From Fidelibacterota bacterium (GTDB taxonomy: Bacteria; Fidelibacterota; JAANXI01), in NCBI GenBank assembly GCA_018263365.1, contig JAANXI010000084.1:1-16478 (forward strand): a stretch of 16,478 bases of DNA, written 5' to 3'. The notes under the pieces were generated by a model. The model saw nothing but the letters and a program-made list of their open reading frames with translations. It searched no databases and had not been told where the DNA came from. A program made the translations under genes and the position numbers. Below, piece after piece: positions 1-7,099 of this stretch (positions are counted from its first letter, which is position 1; each line of letters opens with the position of its first letter).

Positions 1-1
1 C

Positions 2-241
2 ATTACCGACGGTGATCTCCGGCGCGGACTGGAACAGGGCGACAACATCCTAAAAAAACGATGCACCCAAATTATGACGAAGAATCCCAAATGGATTACC
101 AGAGATGCGCTGGCCCAAAGGGCACTGCATGTGATGGAAGAGTATTCCATAACCCAGTTATTTGTCTTTGAGGAAGAACCACGAGGAGAACCCATCGGCA
201 TCATTCACATCCATGATATTTTGAAGGCAGGGATCGCGTAA
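2..241 (+). CDS. kdsD: Arabinose-5-phosphate isomerase, C-terminal part (5' truncated by the window edge)
   Basis: The 79 residues before the TAA at 239-241 read ITDGDLRRGLEQGDN, then MTKNPKWITRD, ALHVMEEYSITQLFVF and IGIIHIHDILKAGIA. This is the end of the second CBS domain of KdsD/KpsF-family sugar-phosphate isomerases, with the typical TDGDLRR and HD(L/I)LKAGI motifs. The family interconverts ribulose-5-phosphate and arabinose-5-phosphate, the first step toward Kdo for the LPS inner core, in the cytoplasm. The N-terminal SIS catalytic domain lies outside the window, so catalytic residues cannot be checked. The stop codon overlaps the next start (TAATG), indicating one operon with lptC. Capsule-type paralogues (KpsF, GutQ) have the same fold; the LPS neighbours favour KdsD. 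Confidence 0.85.
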   Translation: MTDGDLRRGLEQGDNILKKRCTQIMTKNPKWITRDALAQRALHVMEEYSITQLFVFEEEPRGEPIGIIHIHDILKAGIA

Positions 242-783
242 TGCAGTACCGGGCGATCCTCTACATCATTGGAATGCTGGGCTTCAGCTTGTTGACTTTA
301 TGCAGCAGTCCGGAAACAGAGTACGAGAACCAGGCCGAAAGCACCCGCCCTTCGCAGGAGAGTTGGAATTCGGAAATCTATCTCACCCAGCTCGGGATGC
401 GAAATGCTGTGGTGCGGGCCGGACATCTGGAGCAATATAACGACCGCCAACTGACGATTATGAACGAAAACGTGGAAGCGGATTTTTTCAAAGATAATGA
501 ACATACGTCCACGCTTTGGGCGGACAGTGCCGTGGTTTTCCAGGAAAAAAATATTATGCGCGCGTTCCGGAATGTGGTTGTGAAGTCGGACAGCGGTGTT
601 ACTTTATTTACCGAACGACTAGCGTATGATCCGCAGACGGAGAAAATCACGTCGGATACGACGGTGAAGATGACGACAGAGACGGATACACTCCATGGTG
701 TGGGGTTTGAATCGAATACGGATTTGACGGAATGGAAAATACTGGAACCGTGGGGTGTCACCCGCCGGAAGATGAAAAGATAA
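241..783 (+). CDS. lptC: LPS export periplasmic protein LptC
   Basis: A 180-residue protein with a hydrophobic N-terminus (about residues 4-21) acting as signal or anchor, then a beta-rich region (about 45-170) of alternating polar and hydrophobic residues, as in the OstA/LptC jellyroll. Supporting motifs are MRNAVVRAGHLEQYND, LWADSAVVFQE and LAYDPQTEKITSDTTVKM. In the Lpt bridge, LptC receives LPS from LptB2FG at the inner membrane and passes it to LptA. A Cys follows the hydrophobic stretch (LLTLCSS), but Leu at the -1 position makes a poor lipobox, so lipoprotein status is doubtful. The start overlaps the kdsD stop, and lptB begins 3 bases after its stop. Sequence conservation in this family is low; position between kdsD and lptB carries much of the call. 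Confidence 0.78.
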   Translation: MQYRAILYIIGMLGFSLLTLCSSPETEYENQAESTRPSQESWNSEIYLTQLGMRNAVVRAGHLEQYNDRQLTIMNENVEADFFKDNEHTSTLWADSAVVFQEKNIMRAFRNVVVKSDSGVTLFTERLAYDPQTEKITSDTTVKMTTETDTLHGVGFESNTDLTEWKILEPWGVTRRKMKR

Positions 784-786
784 GGT

Positions 787-1515
787 ATGGCTGAAGTACT
801 GCGCGGCGAAAATCTGAAGAAAATCTACGGTCGCCGGACTGTGGTGGACGACGTCTCATTGGAAGTGAATCGCGGGGAAATCGTTGGTTTGCTCGGCCCG
901 AACGGCGCCGGCAAGACCACCACATTTTATATGATCACTGGGATGATCTCGCCGAACGGCGGAGATGTTATGCTCGACGGAGATAACATCACAAAACTGC
1001 CTATGTATAAACGCGCCCGGCGTGGTATCGGGTGTTTGTCACAGGAACCGTCGGTTTTCCGGAAACTCTCCGTGGAAGAGAACCTCATGCTGGTGCTGGA
1101 GATGCTGGATTATACCAAAAAGCAGCGCGAGGAAAGACTGGAAGATCTGCTGGATGACCTGAAAATCAAGCATCTCAGAAAGAATACAGCCAGTTCTTTG
1201 TCCGGAGGGGAACGCCGGCGGACAGAGATAACTCGAGCTTTGGTTTCAGACCCAAGTTTTTTACTTTTAGATGAACCATTTGCAGGGGTCGACCCCATTG
1301 CGGTGGAAGATATACAGAATATTGTACGGGACTTGAAAGAACGAGGCATCGGAGTGTTGATAACGGATCATAATGTGCGGGAGACATTGTCGATCACTGA
1401 TCGCGCATATCTGATGTTCGAGGGGAAAATTTTGAAGACCGGTTCGTCGGATTATCTCGCAAATGATGAGGAAGCGCGTAAACTTTATTTAGGGAGAAAA
1501 TTTCGGCTTGATTGA
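787..1515 (+). CDS. lptB: LPS export ABC transporter ATP-binding protein LptB
   Basis: A 242-residue ABC ATPase, the normal length for LptB. Visible motifs are Walker A GPNGAGKTT (37-45), Q-loop Gln86 in CLSQEPSVF, signature LSGGE (138-142, SSLSGGERRR), Walker B LLLDEP (159-164) with PFAGVDP, and switch His195 in ITDHNVRET. The SGGERRR and FAGVDPIAV stretches are typical of LptB rather than of general branched-chain amino acid ATPases. The protein hydrolyses ATP in the cytoplasm to drive LPS extraction by LptFG. It starts 3 bases after lptC and overlaps rpoN by 8 bases, so translation is probably coupled. The LptF and LptG permeases are not in the window, which is normal because they are usually unlinked. 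Confidence 0.95.
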   Translation: MAEVLRGENLKKIYGRRTVVDDVSLEVNRGEIVGLLGPNGAGKTTTFYMITGMISPNGGDVMLDGDNITKLPMYKRARRGIGCLSQEPSVFRKLSVEENLMLVLEMLDYTKKQREERLEDLLDDLKIKHLRKNTASSLSGGERRRTEITRALVSDPSFLLLDEPFAGVDPIAVEDIQNIVRDLKERGIGVLITDHNVRETLSITDRAYLMFEGKILKTGSSDYLANDEEARKLYLGRKFRLD

Positions 1516-2968
1516 TTTACGCCAGACACAACATCAGGGGCTTGAGCTCCGGCAGACGTTGTCGCCCCAGCAGATTCTGCTGTCATCGCTGCTACAGTTG
1601 CCGATCATTGCGCTTGAGCAGAAAATAAAGACCGAGGTGGAGCAGAACCCGGTGCTCGAAATCGATGACGACGTTGAGGAAACCGCTGAGGAAAACGCGG
1701 AAACCGAACAGGCGCTCGAAGGCGAAGTCGGCGAGCAGGAACTGGATGGCGAGCAAGAAGATGGCGATCTGGAAGCCGAGGAAATCGACTGGGATGAAAT
1801 TCTGAATGATCCTGATGGATTTGAACCCCAATATTCCCAGTACAGCGGTCAAAAGGAGCGGCCGGATATTCCCAATCCTCAGCGACTCTCCCTGACCGAT
1901 CATCTGCTGGAACAGATTAACCTACTGCAATTCGATGAATTAGAGCACGAAATCGCCGAACAGATTATCTTCAATATCGATGACGTTGGCTATCTCTCCA
2001 CTGATTTGGAAATTATTGCGGCAAATACCAGCACCACCGTGGCAAAGGTTGAAGAAGTCCTGAAAGAGGTGCAGCACCTGGAACCGGTAGGTATTGGCAG
2101 CCGGAACCTCCGGGAGTGTCTCCGGATTCAGTTGGAGGATAAGATCGAGGAAAACCCGGACGCTAAGATCGCCTTCGATATCGTTGACAATTATTTTGAT
2201 GATTTCGCCAACAAACGTTTCTCCAAAATCGAGCAGAAAACCGATTATACCAAGGATGATTTGGTGCTGGCCCAGAAGGTAATTGAGCGGCTGAATCCCA
2301 AGCCCGGCGAGGCGTTGCTTGATCCGGAGACGAATTACATCGTCCCTGATTTGATTGTTGAGCGGATTGACGGCGAGTTCGTTATTAGTTTGAATGATGG
2401 GAATATTCCAAAATTGCATCTGAGCAATTATTATCTCACGCTGTACCAAAAAGGAAAAAAGGCCGGGGACAAGGAGACCAAAGATTTTCTGAAAAAGAAA
2501 ATCGATTCGGCGCGGTGGTTCATTAACAGCATTCATCAGCGGCGGACGACGATGCTCCGGGTCATGCGGGCGATTGTGCAGCGGCAGTACGATTTTTTCG
2601 ACAAAGGCAAAGAACACCTCAAGCCGATGATCCTGAAAGACATCGCCGAAGACGTGGATATGGATATCTCGACCATCAGCCGGGTGACCAACGGGAAATA
2701 CGTACAGACCGATCGCGGTGTCTACGAGCTGAAATACTTCTTCACCGAGAGCATTAAAACCGAAGACGGTGAAGTATCAAACCGGGTCATCAAAGACCAA
2801 ATTAAAGACATCGTTGCAGAAGAAGACAAACAGAAGCCGCTGAGCGACAGCAAAATCGCGAAAAAATTGCGTGAAGACGGATATACTATCGCCCGGCGGA
2901 CAGTAGCGAAATACCGGGAACAGCAGAACATACCGGTTGCAAGATTGCGCCGGGAAATTGATGCGTAA
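1508..2968 (+). CDS. rpoN: RNA polymerase sigma-54 factor RpoN
   Basis: A 486-residue sigma-54. Region I is Gln/Leu-rich (LRQTLSPQQILLSSLLQLP, about 8-30) and contacts the enhancer-binding ATPase. An acidic linker, Glu/Asp-rich, spans about 45-100. A core-binding domain follows (about 115-310), then a helix-turn-helix (about 370-405, with DIAEDVDMDISTISRVTNGK). The RpoN box ARRTVAKYRE at 462-471 reads the -24 element. The start is a TTG at 1508 inside the end of lptB, with AGGGAG at 1491-1496 upstream; no ATG lies near the conserved N-terminus. The lptB-rpoN linkage is a classic conserved pair. A strong terminator follows 26 bases after the stop. Targets need an activator ATPase encoded elsewhere. 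Confidence 0.96.
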   Translation: MIDLRQTQHQGLELRQTLSPQQILLSSLLQLPIIALEQKIKTEVEQNPVLEIDDDVEETAEENAETEQALEGEVGEQELDGEQEDGDLEAEEIDWDEILNDPDGFEPQYSQYSGQKERPDIPNPQRLSLTDHLLEQINLLQFDELEHEIAEQIIFNIDDVGYLSTDLEIIAANTSTTVAKVEEVLKEVQHLEPVGIGSRNLRECLRIQLEDKIEENPDAKIAFDIVDNYFDDFANKRFSKIEQKTDYTKDDLVLAQKVIERLNPKPGEALLDPETNYIVPDLIVERIDGEFVISLNDGNIPKLHLSNYYLTLYQKGKKAGDKETKDFLKKKIDSARWFINSIHQRRTTMLRVMRAIVQRQYDFFDKGKEHLKPMILKDIAEDVDMDISTISRVTNGKYVQTDRGVYELKYFFTESIKTEDGEVSNRVIKDQIKDIVAEEDKQKPLSDSKIAKKLREDGYTIARRTVAKYREQQNIPVARLRREIDA

Positions 2969-2993
2969 GAACCGAAAAATTGAACACAATGTG

Positions 2994-3031
2994 AAAGATG
3001 CCATCTGTTCAGAAAGATGGCATCTTTTTTT
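2994..3031 (+). terminator. Intrinsic terminator after rpoN
   Basis: A perfect 13-bp stem (2994-3006 with 3015-3027), an 8-base loop (3007-3014) and an uninterrupted T run to 3031. It ends the kdsD-lptC-lptB-rpoN unit and separates it from hflK. Confidence 0.95.
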
Positions 3032-3065
3032 GTTGATACTTTGGGAGTTGAAAGGCGCGAATAAT

Positions 3066-3193
3066 ACGTACTGCGTATTCCGTAAAAAGCATTGGAATAT
3101 TAACCTACGCAACACGTAATACGCAATAATTACTATAACACAGTAATACGGTAACACGCTTTTCAACTTGAACACCTGAACACTTTAATACTA
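3066..3193. repeat. Octamer repeat arrays between rpoN and hflK
   Basis: After the terminator, two degenerate 8-bp units read on the - strand (GGAATACG, CAGTACGT; 3066-3081). Units on the + strand sit before hflK: GTAATACG (3116-3123), then ATAACACA, GTAATACG and GTAACACG (3135-3158), a short TTTTCAACTT spacer, and GAACACCT, GAACACTT and TAATACTA (3170-3193). The + strand block ends 7 bases before the AGAGG Shine-Dalgarno of hflK. The same two-part layout recurs before the ATPase gene at 14378-14435. No coding capacity and no convincing sigma-70 promoter were seen here. Confidence 0.7.
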
Positions 3194-3210
3194 ATTAAAC
3201 AGAGGCAATC

Positions 3211-4185
3211 ATGGCCAAACGAAGAATTATTATCGGCGGGGAAGAGTTTGAGATCCCCGATTTCAATTTCAAGGGAAATACGGTGTTCTACATCATTGGC
3301 GCCGTGCTCCTGCTCTGGTTGGCGAGCGGAATTTATGTGGTTGGCCCGGATGAAGTCGGTGTTGTACGCCGATTTGGAGAAATGACCCGCCAGGCAACAT
3401 CCGGAATGCATTATCATCTGCCCGCGCCGTTCGAACAAGTAGATACACCGAAAGTGACCGAGGTGAAGCGCATTGAAGTCGGATTTCGGAGTATGGGGGG
3501 TGGGCGTATACGCAAGCTTACAAACGAATCTCTGATGCTGACCGGCGATGAAAATATCGTGGATGTGGAACTGGTTGTGCAATACAGGATCAAGGAACCG
3601 GAGAATTATTTGTTTGAAGTGCGCAATCCGAATACCACGATTCATTCTGCGGCAGAAGCAGCATTGCGGCAGGTGGTTGGCGCTCGAAAGATTGATGAGG
3701 CGCTCACAACCGGGAAAGCCGTTATCCAGGACAGTACGCACCAGCTGTTGCAATCAATCCTCGATCGCTATCGCGCAGGCATTCATATTGTGGCGGCGCA
3801 GCTGCAGGATGTTCAGCCCCCGCAGCAGGTGGTGGATGCCTTTAAAGATGTGGCCAGCGCCAAGGAGGATAAAAACCGGATCATTAACCAGGCGGAAGGG
3901 TATCGCAACGATATTATTCCGAAGGCGCGGGGTGAAGGAGAACGACTCCTGGAGCAGGCGCGCGGCTACAAACAACAGCGTATCAAAGATGCCCAGGGCG
4001 ATTCGGCCCGGTTTGTCCAATTGGTTCGCGAATACCGGAAAGCCCGGTCGATCACCGAGAAACGGCTCTACCTCGAGACGATGGAAGAGATTCTCCCGGG
4101 TATCCAAAAATATATCATCGATTCGGAGGGCGGCGATAATGTTCTCAAACTCCTGAATCTGGATGGAAAAGGAGGCCGCCAATGA
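3211..4185 (+). CDS. hflK: FtsH protease modulator HflK (SPFH/band 7 protein)
   Basis: A 324-residue protein with one transmembrane helix near the N-terminus (about 24-44), then an SPFH/band 7 domain beginning IYVVGPDEVGVVRRFGEM. Further along are HYHLPAPFEQVDTPKV and the HflK-like ENYLFEVRNPNTTIHSAAEAALRQVVG. A long Ala/Arg/Glu-rich helical segment follows (about 205-285). HflK and HflC form a large cage around FtsH in the inner membrane, with the bulk in the periplasm, and limit its attack on membrane proteins. It is shorter than E. coli HflK (about 420 residues) and lacks the long Gly-rich N-terminus. The ATG at 3211 follows AGAGG. Its stop overlaps hflC by ATGA. A generic stomatin is the alternative, but the hflC neighbour decides. 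Confidence 0.93.
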   Translation: MAKRRIIIGGEEFEIPDFNFKGNTVFYIIGAVLLLWLASGIYVVGPDEVGVVRRFGEMTRQATSGMHYHLPAPFEQVDTPKVTEVKRIEVGFRSMGGGRIRKLTNESLMLTGDENIVDVELVVQYRIKEPENYLFEVRNPNTTIHSAAEAALRQVVGARKIDEALTTGKAVIQDSTHQLLQSILDRYRAGIHIVAAQLQDVQPPQQVVDAFKDVASAKEDKNRIINQAEGYRNDIIPKARGEGERLLEQARGYKQQRIKDAQGDSARFVQLVREYRKARSITEKRLYLETMEEILPGIQKYIIDSEGGDNVLKLLNLDGKGGRQ

Positions 4186-5036
4186 AACATATAAAATGGA
4201 TAGTCCTCGCAGTTGTTGGAATTTTATTACTGATGTCATTGTTTACGGTGGACGAAGTCAATCAGGTGGTAGTCTTGCAGTTTGGCAAGCCGGTTCGGGT
4301 GGTACAGGAACCCGGTTTGCACATGAAACTCCCGCCGCCGTTTCAGGAAGCATTAAAGTTTGAAGATCGGCTGTTGCAGTACGATGTTTCGCCGAGTGAG
4401 GTGATCACCAAGGATAAAAAGAGTTTGATCATCGATAATTACGCCAACTGGAAGATCGTGGAACCGTTAGTGTTTCTCCAGACGGTTCGCACGGAGGCCG
4501 CAGCGCAGGCCCGACTGGACGAACTGATCTACTCCGAACTGCGGGAGCAGATGGGCAAACACGACCTGAATGAAATTGTCACTGATGCACGGGAAAAGAT
4601 CATGCAAACTGTGGCGGACGCGGCTAACCGGAAGTCCCATGAATACGGGATTGAGGTCATCGATGTGCGGATAAAGCGTGCCGACCTGCCGGAAGAGAAT
4701 GAAATGGCAGTCTTCAACCGGATGCGCGCCGAGCGGAAACGGCAGGCGAATCGCTATCGCTCCGAAGGGGAAGAGCAGTCCACCATCATCCGATCGCAAA
4801 CCGATCGCGAACGGACAGTCATCCTGGCCGAGGCGCGTCGCCAGGCCGAGCAGATCCGCGGTGAAGGGGACGCCGAAGCCATCAGGATTTATGCAGACGC
4901 TTTTGGTCAGTCACCACAGTTTTTCGAATTCACCCGGACGCTCGACGCCTATAAAAAAGCCATCGATGACAGTACGGTGATCTTTTTATCGCCCAATTCC
5001 GACTTCCTGAAATATCTTAAGGGAGCCAGGCCATGA
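4182..5036 (+). CDS. hflC: FtsH protease modulator HflC (SPFH/band 7 protein)
   Basis: A 284-residue SPFH protein with an N-terminal transmembrane helix (about 5-21), then FTVDEVNQVVVLQFGKPVRV and PGLHMKLPPPFQEALKFEDRLL, both typical of HflC. Later come LREQMGKHDLNEIVTDAR, the HflC-like GIEVIDVRIKRADLPEEN, and a charged coiled-coil segment (about 185-240). The C-terminus has the HflC motif FFEFTRTLDAYKKAI. It partners HflK in the membrane complex that controls FtsH. GGAGG at 4171-4175 is well placed for the ATG at 4182, which overlaps the hflK stop by 4 bases. Its own stop overlaps the hslV start in the same way. Confidence 0.95.
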   Translation: MKHIKWIVLAVVGILLLMSLFTVDEVNQVVVLQFGKPVRVVQEPGLHMKLPPPFQEALKFEDRLLQYDVSPSEVITKDKKSLIIDNYANWKIVEPLVFLQTVRTEAAAQARLDELIYSELREQMGKHDLNEIVTDAREKIMQTVADAANRKSHEYGIEVIDVRIKRADLPEENEMAVFNRMRAERKRQANRYRSEGEEQSTIIRSQTDRERTVILAEARRQAEQIRGEGDAEAIRIYADAFGQSPQFFEFTRTLDAYKKAIDDSTVIFLSPNSDFLKYLKGARP

Positions 5037-5575
5037 GCGAGACGTACCACGCGACGACCATCATTGGAATTCGCAAAGATGGCAAGTCAGCCATCGCCGG
5101 AGACGGCCAGGTCACCATGGGCGACACAGCCACAAAGCATAAAGCAGTGAAAGTACGGACGCTCTATGATGACAAAGTACTGGCCGGATTTGCCGGCGCA
5201 GCCGCTGATGCCTTTACGTTGTTTGAAAAATTCGAAGGGCGACTGGAACAGTACAAAGGCAACCTCTATCGCGCAGCAGTCGAACTAGCCAAGGAGTGGC
5301 GCACCGATAAATTTCTGCGTCGGTTGGAGGCGCTCCTCGCTGTCATGGACAAAGAATCGGCGCTCATCATCTCCGGCAACGGCGATGTGATTGAACCGGA
5401 TGATAACATTGTCGCCATCGGCAGCGGCGGCAATTATGCCCTGGCAGCGGCAAGAGCTCTGAATGAATTCAGCGAGTTGAGTGCCGAGGAGATGGCGAGA
5501 AAAAGTCTGAAAATCGCTGCGGATATCTGCATTTATACCAATAATCACATAACTGTGTTGACATTAGACGAATGA
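5033..5575 (+). CDS. hslV: ATP-dependent protease peptidase subunit HslV
   Basis: A 180-residue protein of the HslV family, a proteasome-like threonine protease. Strong matches include AGDGQVTMGDT, AGFAGAAADAFTLFEKFE, AVELAKEWRTDKFLRRLEA, IISGNGDVIEPDDNIVAIGSGG and ADICIYTNNHITV. The nucleophile aligns with Thr8 in HATTIIGIRKDG, so a 7-residue propeptide (MSETYHA) must be removed to expose it; the E. coli enzyme only loses its Met. HslV forms a double hexamer that degrades substrates unfolded by HslU in the cytoplasm. The start overlaps hflC by ATGA, and the stop overlaps hslU the same way, so the pair is made together. Confidence 0.97.
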   Translation: MSETYHATTIIGIRKDGKSAIAGDGQVTMGDTATKHKAVKVRTLYDDKVLAGFAGAAADAFTLFEKFEGRLEQYKGNLYRAAVELAKEWRTDKFLRRLEALLAVMDKESALIISGNGDVIEPDDNIVAIGSGGNYALAAARALNEFSELSAEEMARKSLKIAADICIYTNNHITVLTLDE

Positions 5576-6945
5576 AAAAAGCTATTCAGTTACCCGGACG
5601 GGAATTAACTCCCAGAGAAATTGTGAAAGAACTGGACCGGTATATAATCGGGCAGGAAAAAGCCAAGAAATCCGTGGCAATTGCGCTGAGAAACCGCTGG
5701 CGTCGTAAGCAGGTGGAAGACGAGATGCGGGAGGAGATTTATCCCAACAATATTATCCTCATTGGGCCGACCGGTGTCGGGAAAACGGAGATCGCGCGGC
5801 GGCTGGCAAACTTAGCGAATGCACCGTTCCTGAAGGTAGAAGCCTCCAAGTTTACTGAAGTCGGCTATGTGGGCCGTGACGTGGAAAGCATGATCCGCGA
5901 TCTCACGAATATTGCGGTCAACATGGTAAAGGAAGAGCACGAATCCCGCGTACAGGAACAGGCCGAAGAACAGGCCAATGAACGCATCCTGGATATCCTG
6001 ATCCCACCGGTGCCGAAATCTTCCGAGGATGATCAGGAATCGGTGGATGAGCGCCGGAACAAAACTCGCGAGAAATTCCGTGAACGGCTGGAGGCGGGAG
6101 ACTTCGAAGATCGCCAGGTTGAGATTGAGGTGCAGGATGACTCCACGCCGATGATGCAGATTTTCGGCGCATCCGGCATGGAGGAGATGGGCGTCAACCT
6201 CCAGGATATGCTCGGCAATATTATGCCATCCAAAAAAAAGACCCGGAAAACCAGCGTACGGGAAGCCCGGAAGATTCTGACCCAGCAGGAAGCAGATAAG
6301 CTCATCGATATGGACAAGGTCAAGTCCCAGGCGTTGGAACGCGTGCAAAATTCAGGCATCATTTTCCTGGACGAAATCGACAAGATCGCCGGCGACCGCG
6401 GTGGGAAATCCGGCAACCAGGCGGACGTCTCCAGAGAAGGCGTCCAGCGTGACATCCTGCCGATTGTTGAAGGTTCGACCGTGATGACTAAATACGGTAT
6501 GGTCCAAACGGAACATATCTTGTTCATTGCGGCCGGAGCCTTTCACATGACCAAACCATCAGATTTAATCCCTGAGCTGCAAGGGCGGTTTCCGATTCGC
6601 GTGGAATTGAACAGCCTGACTACCGAGGATTTCATTAAGATCCTGCAGCATCCGGAGAACGCGCTGATCAAGCAGTATCAAGCGTTGATGAGTTCAGAGG
6701 GAGTGGATTTACAATTCAAGGATGGTGCTATTGAAGCGGTGGCGGAGATCGCTACAGAAGTCAACGAAACCACCGAAAACATCGGCGCACGCCGTCTCCA
6801 TACGGTGATGAGCCTGCTGCTCGAAGACCTCCAGTTCGAACTCCCGGACGGCGAAGCCGGTGAGACAACTATCACCGGGGATATCGTGCGGGATAAACTA
6901 AAAGATATCGTCGAAGACAAAGATCTATCACGATACATTCTTTGA
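5572..6945 (+). CDS. hslU: HslUV protease ATPase subunit HslU
   Basis: A 457-residue AAA+ unfoldase. It opens with LTPREIVKELDRYIIGQEKAK, then Walker A GPTGVGKT (65-72), the pore loop GYVG (98-101, EVGYVGRDVES), the variable intermediate domain (about 115-240, rich in Glu/Gln), and Walker B with LDEID (266-270). Sensor and arginine residues lie in ELQGRFPIRVEL and GARRLHTVM. The C-terminal tail EDKDLSRYIL is the segment that inserts into HslV and opens its active sites. The length is typical. Its ATG overlaps the hslV stop and has only a weak Shine-Dalgarno, consistent with translational coupling. No terminator hairpin is visible; a - strand octamer array starts two bases after the stop. Confidence 0.97.
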   Translation: MKKAIQLPGRELTPREIVKELDRYIIGQEKAKKSVAIALRNRWRRKQVEDEMREEIYPNNIILIGPTGVGKTEIARRLANLANAPFLKVEASKFTEVGYVGRDVESMIRDLTNIAVNMVKEEHESRVQEQAEEQANERILDILIPPVPKSSEDDQESVDERRNKTREKFRERLEAGDFEDRQVEIEVQDDSTPMMQIFGASGMEEMGVNLQDMLGNIMPSKKKTRKTSVREARKILTQQEADKLIDMDKVKSQALERVQNSGIIFLDEIDKIAGDRGGKSGNQADVSREGVQRDILPIVEGSTVMTKYGMVQTEHILFIAAGAFHMTKPSDLIPELQGRFPIRVELNSLTTEDFIKILQHPENALIKQYQALMSSEGVDLQFKDGAIEAVAEIATEVNETTENIGARRLHTVMSLLLEDLQFELPDGEAGETTITGDIVRDKLKDIVEDKDLSRYIL

Positions 6946-6947
6946 AA

Positions 6948-6979
6948 CAGTGTTATAGTGTTTGTGTGTTCGAGTGTTC
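6948..6979 (-). repeat. Octamer array on the - strand, directly after hslU
   Basis: Four 8-bp units. Read on the - strand they are GAACACTC, GAACACAC, AAACACTA and TAACACTG. The array begins two bases after the hslU stop and faces the + strand array at 7025-7080, with a candidate promoter in the gap between them. Confidence 0.75.
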
Positions 6980-6982
6980 AAG

Positions 6983-7010
6983 TTGACAACCCGCACTGCG
7001 AGGATAATAT
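6983..7010 (+). promoter_or_regulatory. Candidate sigma-70 promoter for argF
   Basis: A perfect -35 TTGACA at 6983-6988, a 16-base spacer and a moderate -10 TAATAT at 7005-7010. It lies between the two inverted octamer arrays. A start near 7017 would give a 5' leader of about 83 bases that contains the whole forward array. The -10 matches the consensus at only four of six bases, so this remains a candidate. Confidence 0.45.
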
Positions 7011-7024
7011 GAGGAGCGTTAACA

Positions 7025-7080
7025 ATAACACGATAATACTGTAACACTGTAACACTGTAACACTGTAACACGCTAACACT
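7025..7080 (+). repeat. Tandem octamer array upstream of argF
   Basis: Seven contiguous 8-bp units: ATAACACG, ATAATACT, GTAACACT three times, GTAACACG, CTAACACT. This is the most regular member of the repeat family in the window. It ends 10 bases before the argF Shine-Dalgarno. Identical central units suggest recent copying by slippage, so copy number may vary between strains. Confidence 0.9.
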
Positions 7081-7099
7081 GTTTTTAAAAGGAGGCCAC

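Noticed and set aside
241..310. LptC as a lipoprotein
   Set aside because: The Cys in LLTLCSS is preceded by Leu at -1, which fits a lipobox poorly; left as an open possibility in the gene entry.
1940..2617. A 225-codon open frame on the - strand inside rpoN
   Set aside because: It lies wholly antisense to a well-conserved rpoN, has no recognisable domain, and its composition follows from rpoN codon use.
2937..3119. A 60-codon open frame on the + strand after rpoN
   Set aside because: It starts inside rpoN and runs through the terminator hairpin and repeats, with no ribosome binding site or protein-like pattern.
7025..7080. CRISPR-like array
   Set aside because: The units are contiguous 8-mers with no spacers, and no cas genes are present.
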